The notes: generated from the sequence alone by a model not told the origin. DNA of 6,956 nucleotides from Clostridiales bacterium (GCA_022777455.1 JALFGI010000235.1:1-6956), one strand, 5' to 3'; shown: positions 1 to 6,906, counted from the stretch's first letter. A program made the numbers and translations.

Positions 1-860
1 GCATCCGGCTGGATGCCGAAGCTGAAGCAGGCGGGAATGATGATCAGGCCCGCCATCAGAGCCACGAAGGTGTCCAGCACCGTGACGGTGAGCGCATCCC
101 CCGTCAGGGAGGCGGATTTCTCCTTATAGCTGCCGCAGATGGCCATGGCGCCGATGCCCAGACTCAGGGTGAAGAAGGCCTGACTCATGGCGGCGAAGAT
201 CACATTGCCCACGCCCTGCTCTGCCATGGCTCCAAAATCGGGGATCAGGTAGAATTTCACACCCTCCATGGCCCCGGGGAGGGTCAAGGAATGGATGGCC
301 AGCACCACGATCAGTCCCAGCAGGCCCATCATCATCACCTTGGTGATCCGCTCCACGCCGTTTACCACACCCATGGCGCAGATGCCGAAGGAAAGAAACG
401 TGGCGAGAATGGCCCAGAACAGCATCCGGCCCGGATTTGCCGTGAGAGCGCCGAACTGAGCGGCCACCTCCTGGGTGGTCATGGCGGCGGTGAAATCACC
501 GCACAGGCACTTCCAGAAATAGCACATCATCCACCCGGCCACGGTGGTGTAGAACATCATCAGCAGCACGTTGCCCGCAAGGCCGAAGGGCCCGTAGAGA
601 TGGAACTGGCTGCCCTCCGGCTCCAACACCCGGAAGGATGCGGCGCAGCTTTTCCGGCTGCTGCGGCCCACGGCAAATTCACACACCAGAATGGGTAAGC
701 CCAGAATGGCCAGAAACAGCAGATAAATGAGAATGAAGGCGGCACCGCCGAATTTGCCGCAGATGTAGGGGAATTTCCAGACGTTTCCGATTCCCACGGC
801 GCATCCGGCCGACACCAGAATGAAGCCCAGCCGGGAACTGAAGGTTTCGCGTTTTGCCAT
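1..860 (-). CDS. Sodium-dependent transporter, NSS (neurotransmitter:sodium symporter) family, 3' end cut by the window
   Basis: This gene encodes a membrane symporter that would import an amino acid or related amine with Na+. Only the first 286 codons are present; the C-terminal part lies beyond position 1. The N-terminus carries the LeuT-type TM1 signature: RLGFILVSAGCAVGIGNVWK begins near residue 8 and is followed by FPY and an FGGAAF stretch. In this family that broken helix forms the Na+ and substrate sites. TM2 follows with a GLPIL...EFAVGR motif. The SQAFFTLSLGIGAM segment near residue 225 matches the unwound TM6. Several further hydrophobic segments are visible and there is no frameshift. 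The ATG at 860-858 is preceded by AAGGAG about 8 bases upstream. The gene has its own promoter and sits behind the argD terminator, so it is a separate unit. The family is clear; the substrate cannot be told from the sequence. Confidence 0.93.
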   Translation of the reverse strand, partial: MAKRETFSSRLGFILVSAGCAVGIGNVWKFPYICGKFGGAAFILIYLLFLAILGLPILVCEFAVGRSSRKSCAASFRVLEPEGSQFHLYGPFGLAGNVLLMMFYTTVAGWMMCYFWKCLCGDFTAAMTTQEVAAQFGALTANPGRMLFWAILATFLSFGICAMGVVNGVERITKVMMMGLLGLIVVLAIHSLTLPGAMEGVKFYLIPDFGAMAEQGVGNVIFAAMSQAFFTLSLGIGAMAICGSYKEKSASLTGDALTVTVLDTFVALMAGLIIIPACFSFGIQPD

Positions 861-906
861 AAAAGCAGCTCCTTGTAAGATAGTCGATGGAAATGCAGCT
901 TTCTAC

Positions 907-935
907 AGTATACCGGATTTGTCCGGGAATCGCAA
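907..935 (-). promoter_or_regulatory. Sigma-A-type promoter of the NSS transporter gene
   Basis: On the minus strand TTGCGA (930-935) and TATACT (907-912) are separated by exactly 17 bases. This closely matches the TTGACA-17-TATAAT consensus. It lies about 47 bases before the transporter ATG and just after the argD terminator, where a new transcription unit should begin. No operator is obvious. Confidence 0.72.
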
Positions 936-939
936 CATA

Positions 940-966
940 AAAAACGCCCCGAAAGGGGGCGTTTTT
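940..966 (-). terminator. Rho-independent terminator after argD
   Basis: An 11-bp perfect stem (940-950 pairing with 956-966) closes a 5-base loop and begins four bases after the argD stop codon. The outer pairs are A/T runs, so a U-tract follows the GC-rich stem on the minus strand. The plus strand also ends in a T-run, so it could work in both directions. It separates the arginine unit from the transporter gene. Confidence 0.88.
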
Positions 967-970
967 GGGG

Positions 971-2137
971 TTATTCTTCTGCGCAGACCCGGGCGATGAT
1001 TCCGGCGGCTTTTTGCAGCACGTCCCAGGGGATGTTCAGCGCAGGGAGCAGCCGCACCTTGTCCTTGGCGGTGAGGCACAGAACGCCTTGCTCCATGCAC
1101 GCCTTTGCCACCTCACCGGCGGACTTGGCGGTTTTCAGGCCCACCATCAGTCCCATGCCGGTGATGGCTTCGATGCCCTTGATATCGGCAAAATACCGGG
1201 AAAGCCACTCACCCTTGGCCTTGACCTCCTGGAGAAGGGCATCGTCCAGCCGCTCCAGGATGCTGATGGCCGCGGCGCAGCTCACCGGATTTCCGCCGAA
1301 GGTGGAGCCGTGGTCGCCGAAGCCCAGCACGTTCTCCACCTTTTCTCCCAACAATGTGGCGCCCAGGGGCAGTCCCCCCGCCAGACCCTTGGCGGTGGAC
1401 ACCACGTCGGGGCTCAGGCCGTAATTCATGTAGGAGTAAAGGGCGCCGGTACGGCCATTGCCGGTCTGCACCTCGTCCACCATCAGCAGGATATCCTCCC
1501 TGGCGCACAGCTCCGCCAGACCCCGGGCAAATTCCGGGGACACCGGCAGCACGCCGCCTTCGCCCTGGATGCACTCCATGAGAACGCCGGCCACTTTCCC
1601 CTGGGTGGCCATGTATTGCAGCGTCTCCAGGTCCCCGGCGTCCACACTGACGAAGCCCGGGGTCAGGGGCTGGAACAGCTCATGATAGTGGTCCTGCCCG
1701 GTGGCGGCCAGGGTGGTGAGGGTCCGGCCGTGGAAGCTGTTCGTCAGGGTGACGATGATGTGCCGCTGGGGGCCGTACTTGTCCGCGGCGTATTTCCGGG
1801 CCACCTTGATGGCGCACTCGTTGGCCTCCGCACCGGAGTTGGAGAAGAATACCTTCTTCATGCCGGTTTTTTCGCACAGCAGCTTTGCCAGCAGGGCGCA
1901 GGGCTGGGTGTAGTAGAGGTTGGACATGTGCTGCACCTGGCTGATCTGGGCAATGATGGCCTGCTGCCAGGCTTCATCGGCGATGCCGAAGCTGGTGACG
2001 CCGATGCCGGAGCCCATGTCAATGTATTCCCTGCCGGTTTCGTCGTAAACCAGGCTCCCCTTGCCGGAGACGATCTCCACCGGGAAGCGGTTGTAGGTGC
2101 CGGCGATGTATTCTTTGTCAATGCTCTGAATGCTCAT
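971..2137 (-). CDS. argD: Acetylornithine aminotransferase (PLP class III)
   Basis: ArgD is a cytoplasmic PLP enzyme that interconverts N-acetylglutamate semialdehyde and N-acetylornithine using glutamate as amino donor. Some homologues also act as succinyldiaminopimelate aminotransferase in lysine synthesis. The 388-residue protein is full length for the family. Visible motifs are SNSGAEANE (99-107, cofactor phosphate binding), NSFHGRT (133-139), QGEGG (191-195), the VDEVQTGNGRTG block (220-231) with the PLP-ring Asp221, STAKGLAGG with the Schiff-base Lys250, and GSTFGGNP (277-284). The ATG has a perfect AGGAGG at 2143-2148 that overlaps the stop codon of the upstream argC-argB fusion, so the two were built for coupled translation. 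A terminator follows directly. No lesion is visible. It is the only intact arginine gene here. A broader role as ornithine or other omega-aminotransferase cannot be excluded. Confidence 0.95.
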   Translation of the reverse strand: MSIQSIDKEYIAGTYNRFPVEIVSGKGSLVYDETGREYIDMGSGIGVTSFGIADEAWQQAIIAQISQVQHMSNLYYTQPCALLAKLLCEKTGMKKVFFSNSGAEANECAIKVARKYAADKYGPQRHIIVTLTNSFHGRTLTTLAATGQDHYHELFQPLTPGFVSVDAGDLETLQYMATQGKVAGVLMECIQGEGGVLPVSPEFARGLAELCAREDILLMVDEVQTGNGRTGALYSYMNYGLSPDVVSTAKGLAGGLPLGATLLGEKVENVLGFGDHGSTFGGNPVSCAAAISILERLDDALLQEVKAKGEWLSRYFADIKGIEAITGMGLMVGLKTAKSAGEVAKACMEQGVLCLTAKDKVRLLPALNIPWDVLQKAAGIIARVCAEE

Positions 2138-2146
2138 GGTATCCTC

Positions 2147-2689
2147 CTATCCTTCGGTGACCATGGTGCCCGCGCCCTCGTCGGTCAACAGCTCCATGAG
2201 AATGGAGTGGGGCACCCGGCCGTCCATCATGACCACATGCTTTACCCCAGCCTAAATGGCATCGATGCAGCATTCCACCTTGGGAATCATGCCGCCGGAG
2301 ATGATGCCCTGCCCCTGGAGCTCCCTGGCCCGGCTCACGGTGAGCTGGGGAATCAGGGTGGAGGGGTCGTCCTTATCCTGGAGCAGTCCGGCGATGTCCG
2401 TCATCATGATCAGTCGCTCGGCGTTCAAGGCTCCGGCAATGTGGGCAGCGGCGGTGTCGATCACCACGGTGTCGGGGTTTTCCACCATCTCTGCCGCCTC
2501 TATCGCCGCCCCGTCCGGCAGGCAGAGGAAAGCCACATCCGCCCGGTTCAGAAATTCCCGCCGGGCGGCGTCATCCTTTCGCAGCCGCTCCGGGATGGAC
2601 AGAAGCTCCAGATCCTTCCGCTCCGCCAGCCGCTCCCAGATCCGCAGGCCGGTGGTGCCGGCGCTGCCGTCAATAAATACCTTGGTCAT
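2147..2689 (-). pseudogene. argC'-'argB fusion remnant: start of type-2 N-acetyl-gamma-glutamyl-phosphate reductase joined to end of acetylglutamate kinase, with premature TAG
   Basis: Residues 1 to about 78 match the NAD(P)-binding start of short (type 2) ArgC: a [11 protein letters not shown] nucleotide-binding loop (5-15), [15 protein letters not shown] and [13 protein letters not shown] (50-62), ending NPDTVVID. From about residue 78 the frame becomes the C-terminal third of Arg[37 protein letters not shown] and [16 protein letters not shown] (130-145). A TAG at 2252-2254 stops translation there. Beyond it the same frame continues with unmistakable ArgB sequence ([18 protein letters not shown]...[10 protein letters not shown]) to a second TAG at 2147-2149. 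The TAG replaces a codon that is commonly Glu in ArgB, so one G-to-T change would explain it. The catalytic-Cys domain of ArgC, the whole argJ region and the N-acetylglutamate-binding part of ArgB are missing. Neither activity should survive. The ATG at 2689 has a GGGGGA element about 8 bases upstream. The upstream frame to 2848 runs through the promoter and was not used. Assembly chimerism is the main alternative. Confidence 0.88.
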
Positions 2690-2718
2690 ATCCGGTTCCC
2701 CCTGGATGAAAATGGAAA

Positions 2719-2732
2719 TGAATAAATATGCA
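2719..2732. promoter_or_regulatory. ARG box (ArgR/AhrC operator) over the transcription start
   Basis: The 14-mer TGAATAAATATGCA fits the ARG box core TGNATWWWWATNCA at every defined position. It sits from just downstream of the -10 hexamer across the predicted transcription start, which suits repression by arginine-bound ArgR/AhrC. A second, one-base-shorter dyad, TGCATAAATGTCA at 2750-2762, overlaps the -35 hexamer with its centre about 31 bases away. This could let an ArgR hexamer contact two sites. Operator function is inferred from the match and the arginine-gene context. Confidence 0.72.
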
Positions 2733-2735
2733 ATA

Positions 2736-2763
2736 ATTATACACATTTTTGCATAAATGTCAA
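2736..2763 (-). promoter_or_regulatory. Near-consensus sigma-A promoter of the arginine operon
   Basis: On the minus strand a perfect TTGACA (2758-2763) and a perfect TATAAT (2736-2741) are separated by 16 bases in an AT-rich stretch that contrasts with the GC-rich genes. It lies 47 bases before the fusion ATG, giving a predicted transcription start near 2729-2730. The ARG box covers that start. Confidence 0.85.
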
Positions 2764-2949
2764 TGGAATATGCGCATTTTTGGAATTTTGTGAATAATCG
2801 AGAAATGCAGCCGATGTGGCCCCGCATTTTTGTACATTTCCCATCCAAGCCCCGGCGAATCCGCGCCAGTCAACCGTTCCCTATGGTGAAGACGAACTGT
2901 ATCCCATTCAACCAGGCACGCAGGGATCGTTACCTGGCGGAAATGGGGC

Positions 2950-2985
2950 AAAAAAATCCCGGCGGTTCCCATTGGAACCGCCGGG
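2950..2985 (-). terminator. Rho-independent terminator of the ABC transporter operon
   Basis: A perfect 12-bp stem (2958-2969 with 2974-2985) and 4-base loop start 5 bases after the stop codon of the last permease. On the minus strand it is followed by seven T residues after a single A. The plus strand has no matching T-run, so it acts in one direction. The stretch from 2764 to 2949, between it and the arginine promoter, holds no gene or strong signal that I can support. Confidence 0.92.
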
Positions 2986-2990
2986 GAATG

Positions 2991-3980
2991 TTACCGTTCC
3001 TCCCGGAAATAGGAGAGGCCCAGGCTTTCGGGGGGCTGATCCTCCCGCTTGTTGCGCATGCTGGTCATCACCAGCACGATGATGGTGACCACATAGGGGA
3101 GCATTTTATACAGCTCCTTCATGGCCAGGTTGGAGCTGGGCAGGAACAGGTACAGGATATACAGTCCGCCGAACAGGATGGAACTGAGGATGCCCACATT
3201 GGGCCGCCAGATGGTGAAGATGACCAGGGCGATGGCCAGCCAGCCCCGATCGCCGAAGCCGTTGTTGGACCAGACGCCGTTGGCATAGTCCATCACATAG
3301 TACAGTCCGCCCAGGCCCGCGATCATGCTGCCGATGATGGTGGCGCCGTACTTGTATTTTGTGATGTTGATGCCGGCGGCATCGGCGGTGGCGGGATTCT
3401 CACCCACGGCTCGCAGGTGCAGGCCCACCCGGGTGTGGCTGAGCACAAAGCTGGAAAGAATCGCCAGGGCAATGGCCAGGTACGCCAGGAAGCCATAGGA
3501 GAAAAAGAGCTGTCCGATTGCCCCGGTGGTTTTGGCAAAGGGCAGGGTGGTGCGGAAGCAGGAGCTGGTGGCAGACAGGGCGATGGAGGGCACGTCCGCC
3601 CCGGTGAGCTTGATCAGAGAACCGCCGAAGAAATTGCCGAAGCCCACGCCGAAGGTGGTCATGGCCAGACCGGTGACGTTCTGGTTGGCCCGGAGGGTGA
3701 CGGTGAGGAAGCAGTATAATAGGCCCATCAGCGCCGAACCCGCGAGGCAGCCCAGCATGGGGAAAAGAACGGCGAGGAAGGGGTTCATTTCAGCGGCGGG
3801 CACGGCCTGCTCATACAGGAACGCACCGATGACACCGCCGATGCCGCCCACATACATGATGCCGGGAATACCCAGATTCAGGTTGCCGGATTTTTCCGTC
3901 AGCGTCTCGCCGGTGGAGCCGAAGAGCAGGGGAATGCTCTGCATCACCGCCCGGGGAATAAAGGTCAAAAGATCAAACAT
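2991..3980 (-). CDS. ABC transporter permease, nucleoside-type (YufQ/NupQ-like)
   Basis: This is the second membrane subunit of an importer in the branched-chain amino acid/ribose permease superfamily (BPD_transp_2), the group that includes purine and pyrimidine nucleoside importers. The 329-residue length is usual. Family motifs are SGNLNLGIPGIM (31-42), LRANQNVTGLAMTTFG (96-111), the cytoplasmic coupling loop GLHLRAVGENPATADAAGIN (186-205) that meets the ATPase, and GFGDRGWLAIALVIF (241-255). Eight or more hydrophobic segments are visible, with a charged tail after residue 309. Its ATG lies inside the end of the upstream permease with an 8-base overlap (ATGTTTGA), and AAGGAGG stands 9 bases before it, so translation is probably coupled. 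The terminator follows at once, so it is the last gene of the operon. Substrate assignment to nucleosides comes from the family and is not proven. Confidence 0.9.
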   Translation of the reverse strand: MFDLLTFIPRAVMQSIPLLFGSTGETLTEKSGNLNLGIPGIMYVGGIGGVIGAFLYEQAVPAAEMNPFLAVLFPMLGCLAGSALMGLLYCFLTVTLRANQNVTGLAMTTFGVGFGNFFGGSLIKLTGADVPSIALSATSSCFRTTLPFAKTTGAIGQLFFSYGFLAYLAIALAILSSFVLSHTRVGLHLRAVGENPATADAAGINITKYKYGATIIGSMIAGLGGLYYVMDYANGVWSNNGFGDRGWLAIALVIFTIWRPNVGILSSILFGGLYILYLFLPSSNLAMKELYKMLPYVVTIIVLVMTSMRNKREDQPPESLGLSYFREER

Positions 3981-5073
3981 CTGATTTGTCCTCCTTCTTG
4001 GATGCCCGGCGCAGGGAAATCTTGTAGTTGATGAAGAACTCGCAGCCGATGATAAAGAACAGGATGATGCCGGTGAGGATATCGCCGAAGGAGTCGTTCA
4101 GCTGGAATTTGGAGGAGATTTCGCTGGAGCCCCGGCCCAGGAACACCAGCAGGAGGCTGGTGAAAATCATGCCGATGGGGTTGAATTTTGCCATCCAGGA
4201 CACCATGACGGCGGTGAAGCCCCGTCCGCCTGCGGTGTTGGTGGTGATGGTGTGATCCGAGCCGCCCACCAGCAGCAGACCTGCCACGCCGCAAAGGGCG
4301 CCGGAGAGCAGCATGGTGCGGATGATCACCCGATCCACCTTGATGCCCACATACCGGGCGGTACGCACGGATTCGCCCACCACTGCGATCTCATAGCCCT
4401 GCTTCGACCAGTTCAGATAGATGTACAGCACACCCGTGAGAATGGCCACCACCAGCACGGTGAGCATGTATTTCTGCCCGCCGATGGTGGGCAGCCAGCC
4501 GGACTGGGTGGACTGATTGATGATGCCGATTTTGCCGGAGCCCTTGGGCACCTCCCACACGATGACAAAGAAGGCGACCAGCTGGGTGGCCACATAGTTC
4601 ATCATCAGGGTGAACAATGTCTCATTGGTGTTCCACTTGGCCTTGAAAAAGGCGGGGATGCCGCCCCAGATGGCACCGGCGAGCAGGGCGGAGACGATCA
4701 TAACGGGAATGAGAATGTAGTTCGGCAGCTTGTCGCCCAGCAGAATCATGCAGGCGGCGGTGGCAAGACCGCCCATGAGCACCTGGCCCTCGGCGCCGAT
4801 GTTCCAGAATTTCATCCGGAAGGCGGGGGTCACTGCCAGGGAGATGCACAGCAGCAGCGACAGGTATTGCAGGGTGTTCCAGATTCTCCGGTTGGTTCCG
4901 AAGACGCCTTCCCACATGGTTTTGTAGATGGCGATGGGATTCTCGCCGGTCATGGCGGTGGTCACGAAGCCGCAGACCACCAGCGCCAGCAAAATGGCGA
5001 TGCCCCGAATGGCCCAGGCAGCGTACCAGGGCAGCTCCTTTCGCTTGGAAAGGTGGAAGAGTTTCTGTTTCAT
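3973..5073 (-). CDS. ABC transporter permease, nucleoside-type (YufP/NupP-like)
   Basis: This is the first membrane subunit of the same importer. The 366-residue protein has a positively charged cytoplasmic start, then a hydrophobic helix near residues 20-40 and several more segments. Diagnostic motifs are FWNIGAEGQVLMGG (89-102), NTNETLFTLMMNYVA (148-162), the coupling loop GYEIAVVGESVRTARYVGI (226-244) and TAGGRGFTAVMVSWM (280-294). These match the larger of the two permeases that flank each other in nucleoside (YufP/NupP) and BMP-dependent systems. It starts one base after the ATPase stop codon, with AGGAGG buried in the last ATPase codons. It overlaps the next permease by 8 bases. Such packing implies one mRNA and roughly equal subunit supply. 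No lesion is seen. Confidence 0.92.
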   Translation of the reverse strand: MKQKLFHLSKRKELPWYAAWAIRGIAILLALVVCGFVTTAMTGENPIAIYKTMWEGVFGTNRRIWNTLQYLSLLLCISLAVTPAFRMKFWNIGAEGQVLMGGLATAACMILLGDKLPNYILIPVMIVSALLAGAIWGGIPAFFKAKWNTNETLFTLMMNYVATQLVAFFVIVWEVPKGSGKIGIINQSTQSGWLPTIGGQKYMLTVLVVAILTGVLYIYLNWSKQGYEIAVVGESVRTARYVGIKVDRVIIRTMLLSGALCGVAGLLLVGGSDHTITTNTAGGRGFTAVMVSWMAKFNPIGMIFTSLLLVFLGRGSSEISSKFQLNDSFGDILTGIILFFIIGCEFFINYKISLRRASKKEDKSDV

Positions 5074-5074
5074 C

Positions 5075-6637
5075 CTAGCCTCCTACTTTGGTCATCATCA
5101 GACCGATCCGGTTTTTGTCCTGGGGAGTGGGGTGCTCCACTACGCCGCTTACCTTGCCGCCGCAGAGTACCAGAATCCGGTCACACAGCTCCAGCAGCAC
5201 GTCAAGGTCCTCGCCCACGAATACCACGGCCACGCCCCGCTGCTTCTGCTTGGTCACCAGGTCGTAGATGGCGTAGGAAGAATTGATGTCCAGGCCCCGC
5301 ACGGCGTAGGCGGTGAGCAGCACGGTGGGGGCGGAGGCGATCTCACGGCCCACCAGCACCTTCTGCACGTTGCCGCCGGAGAGCCGGCGTACCGGAGTGG
5401 ACACACTGGGGGTGACCACCTCCAGCTCCTCCACCACCTGCTGGGCCAGTTTCCTGGGATTTTTCCGGTCGGTGAACAGGGAACGGCCCTTGCGGAAGGA
5501 GCGGAGCATCATGTTGTCCGTCAGGTCCATGTTGGCAACCAAGCCCATGCCCAGCCGATCCTCGGGAACAAAGGAGAGGGTAACACCCATGGAGGCGATT
5601 TCCAGGGGATCCTTGCCCAGCAGCTCCTCCCGGGTGCCGTCGTCTTCGAGATAGCCGATGGTGCCGGCGTCGGTTTTCTGCAGTCCGGCAATGGACTCCA
5701 GCAGCTCCTTCTGGCCGCAGCCGGAGATGCCGGCGATGCCCAGGATTTCACCGGAGTAGGCGGTGAAGGTTACATCGTCCAGCTTCAGGATACCGTCGGG
5801 GCTTTTCACCGTCAGCCCCTCCACCAGGACTCTGGGCTTGGGGTCCACGGGCTCCGGCCGCTGGATGTTCAGGGTCACCGCGTGGCCCACCATCATGTTG
5901 GTCATTTCCTGGGCGTTGGTGTTTTTGGTGAGCATATCGCCCACGAACCGGCCCTTGTTCAGGATGGCCACCCGGTCGGACAGGACCTCCACCTCGTGCA
6001 TTTTGTGGGTGATGATCACGATGGCTTTGCCGTCGTCGCGCATGTTCCGCAGCACGGCGAAGAGCCGCTCGGTCTCCTGGGGGGCCAGCACGGCGGTGGG
6101 CTCGTCCAGGATCAGAATGTCGGCACCCCGATAGAGCACCTTCACGATCTCCACCGTCTGCTTCTGGGAGACGGACATGTTGTAGATCTTCTGGTCCGGG
6201 TCCACGTCGAAGCCGTAGGTGTCGCAGATTTCTCTGATCTTCTTCCGGGCCTCGTTCAGATTCAGCCGTCCGGGCAGACCCAGCACAATGTTCTCCGCGG
6301 CGGTAAGCACATCCACCAGCTTGAAGTGCTGGTGAATCATGCCGATGCCGTGGGCAAAGGCATCCTTGGGGGAGGAGATCACCACCGGCTTTCCGTCGAT
6401 GGAGATTTCTCCCTCGTCCGGGAAGTAGATGCCGGAGAGCATGTTCATCAGGGTGGTTTTGCCGCTGCCGTTTTCCCCCAGCAGGGCCAGAATTTCTCCC
6501 CGGTAGATGTCCAGCCAGACTCTGTCGTTGGCCAGCACCGTGCCGAAGGCTTTGGTGATGTTCCGCATCTTTACCGCGGGAATTTTTCCCTCGTCGGGAT
6601 GGGGAGTAAAGTTCTTTTCAAGTTCCAAGGGCTTCAC
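5075..6637 (-). CDS. ABC transporter double ATPase, nucleoside-type (YufO/NupO-like)
   Basis: This cytoplasmic protein has two fused nucleotide-binding domains that power the two permeases downstream. Domain 1 has Walker A GENGSGKTT (54-62), Q-loop Gln103, a signature MSVSQKQ (154-160) with Ser in place of the usual Gly, Walker B LILDEP (175-180) and H-loop His211. Domain 2 is degenerate: the P-loop position reads GISGCGQKEL (303-312) without GKS/T, the signature LSGGNVQ is intact (419-425), the Walker B region reads LLTAYAVRGLD (440-450), and Glu476 stands at the H-loop position. This asymmetry is normal for the family. The drawn start is GTG (6635-6637), but its AAAGGAG (6639-6645) is only one base away. 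A TTG at 6626-6628 lies 10 bases from it and would give a 517-residue protein. An in-frame TAA at 6644-6646 rules out a longer form. The BMP-type binding lipoprotein usually found beside such genes is not in the window. Confidence 0.94.
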   Translation of the reverse strand: MKPLELEKNFTPHPDEGKIPAVKMRNITKAFGTVLANDRVWLDIYRGEILALLGENGSGKTTLMNMLSGIYFPDEGEISIDGKPVVISSPKDAFAHGIGMIHQHFKLVDVLTAAENIVLGLPGRLNLNEARKKIREICDTYGFDVDPDQKIYNMSVSQKQTVEIVKVLYRGADILILDEPTAVLAPQETERLFAVLRNMRDDGKAIVIITHKMHEVEVLSDRVAILNKGRFVGDMLTKNTNAQEMTNMMVGHAVTLNIQRPEPVDPKPRVLVEGLTVKSPDGILKLDDVTFTAYSGEILGIAGISGCGQKELLESIAGLQKTDAGTIGYLEDDGTREELLGKDPLEIASMGVTLSFVPEDRLGMGLVANMDLTDNMMLRSFRKGRSLFTDRKNPRKLAQQVVEELEVVTPSVSTPVRRLSGGNVQKVLVGREIASAPTVLLTAYAVRGLDINSSYAIYDLVTKQKQRGVAVVFVGEDLDVLLELCDRILVLCGGKVSGVVEHPTPQDKNRIGLMMTKVGG

Positions 6638-6638
6638 G

Positions 6639-6645
6639 CTCCTTT
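6639..6645 (-). promoter_or_regulatory. Ribosome binding site that questions the ATPase start codon
   Basis: AAAGGAG on the minus strand is followed by a single base and then the GTG drawn as start. That spacing is too short for normal initiation. The TTG three codons later is 10 bases away, near the upper end of the usual range, and is the better-placed start if this site is used. The next in-frame ATG is codon 24, just before the conserved RNITKAFG block. Confidence 0.6.
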
Positions 6646-6661
6646 ATAAAGTTCAAGAGAA

Positions 6662-6714
6662 GATATGAAATACGAAAAAGATATGAGATATAAGATACAA
6701 GATATAAGATATTC
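6662..6714. repeat. Heptanucleotide tandem repeat, unit GATATAA
   Basis: Five contiguous 7-base units run from 6680 to 6714: GATATGA, GATATAA, GATACAA, GATATAA, GATATTC. Two more related units (GATATGA, AATACGA) lie at 6662-6675, separated by AAAA. The array is very AT-rich inside a GC-rich region and lies 25 bases before the ATPase GTG, inside its leader. The copies are imperfect. Its function is unknown. Confidence 0.7.
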
Positions 6715-6810
6715 GCAGCGTTTTGCAGCAGGGACAGAAAACCGCCCTGCGAAATATGGACAAAATAGAAAGTTGAAAAGGAAAAGGGATGATCGGGTTA
6801 ACTCAGCATC

Positions 6811-6832
6811 CCGGCAAATTGTAATTTGGCGG
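6811..6832. repeat. Short imperfect palindrome
   Basis: CAAATT (6815-6820) pairs with AATTTG (6823-6828) around GT, and CCG (6811-6813) pairs with CGG (6830-6832) outside one G-G mismatch. It lies just beside the double-hairpin repeat and may be part of that element or a protein-binding site. Nothing more can be said. Confidence 0.35.
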
Positions 6833-6839
6833 GCAGATA

Positions 6840-6906
6840 CGGCAGCGCCCCTTGGCTCTCCCTTTGGGAGAGCTGTCAGCCGAACAGGCTGACTGAGAGG
6901 GTGCCG
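6840..6906. repeat. Double-hairpin palindromic repeat, intergenic
   Basis: The unit has three nested or adjacent pairings: outer CGGCA (6840-6844) with TGCCG (6902-6906); a perfect 8-bp stem 6855-6862 with 6866-6873 and loop TTT; and a perfect 7-bp stem 6875-6881 with 6887-6893 and loop GAACA. The arrangement resembles the palindromic interspersed elements common between genes of gut Clostridia, as I recall them; only one full copy is in the window. No T-run follows either stem, so a terminator role is not supported. Confidence 0.68.

Noticed and set aside
965..2725. 586-codon open frame on the plus strand
   Set aside because: It is antisense to argD and the argC-argB remnant, has a His/Gly/Gln-rich composition with no recognisable domain, and mirrors codon bias of the real GC-rich genes.
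2690..2848. N-terminal extension of the argC'-'argB frame to 2848
   Set aside because: The extension is translated promoter, operator and spacer DNA; ArgC homology begins exactly at the ATG at 2689, which has its own ribosome binding site.
2912..2937. Imperfect inverted repeat CCAGG...CCTGG
   Set aside because: It has only a short stem with an internal loop, no T-run and no relation to a gene end; it may well be chance.
2757..3719. 320-codon plus-strand frame starting in the arginine promoter region
   Set aside because: It runs across the terminator and opposite a well-supported permease, with no recognisable motif or good ribosome binding site.
4928..6649. 573-codon open frame on the plus strand
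   Set aside because: It lies opposite the complete ABC ATPase, whose motifs are unambiguous. Composition is typical of an antisense shadow and no family motif is present.
6680..6714. CRISPR-like array
   Set aside because: The units are 7 bases long with no spacers, so this is a simple tandem repeat.
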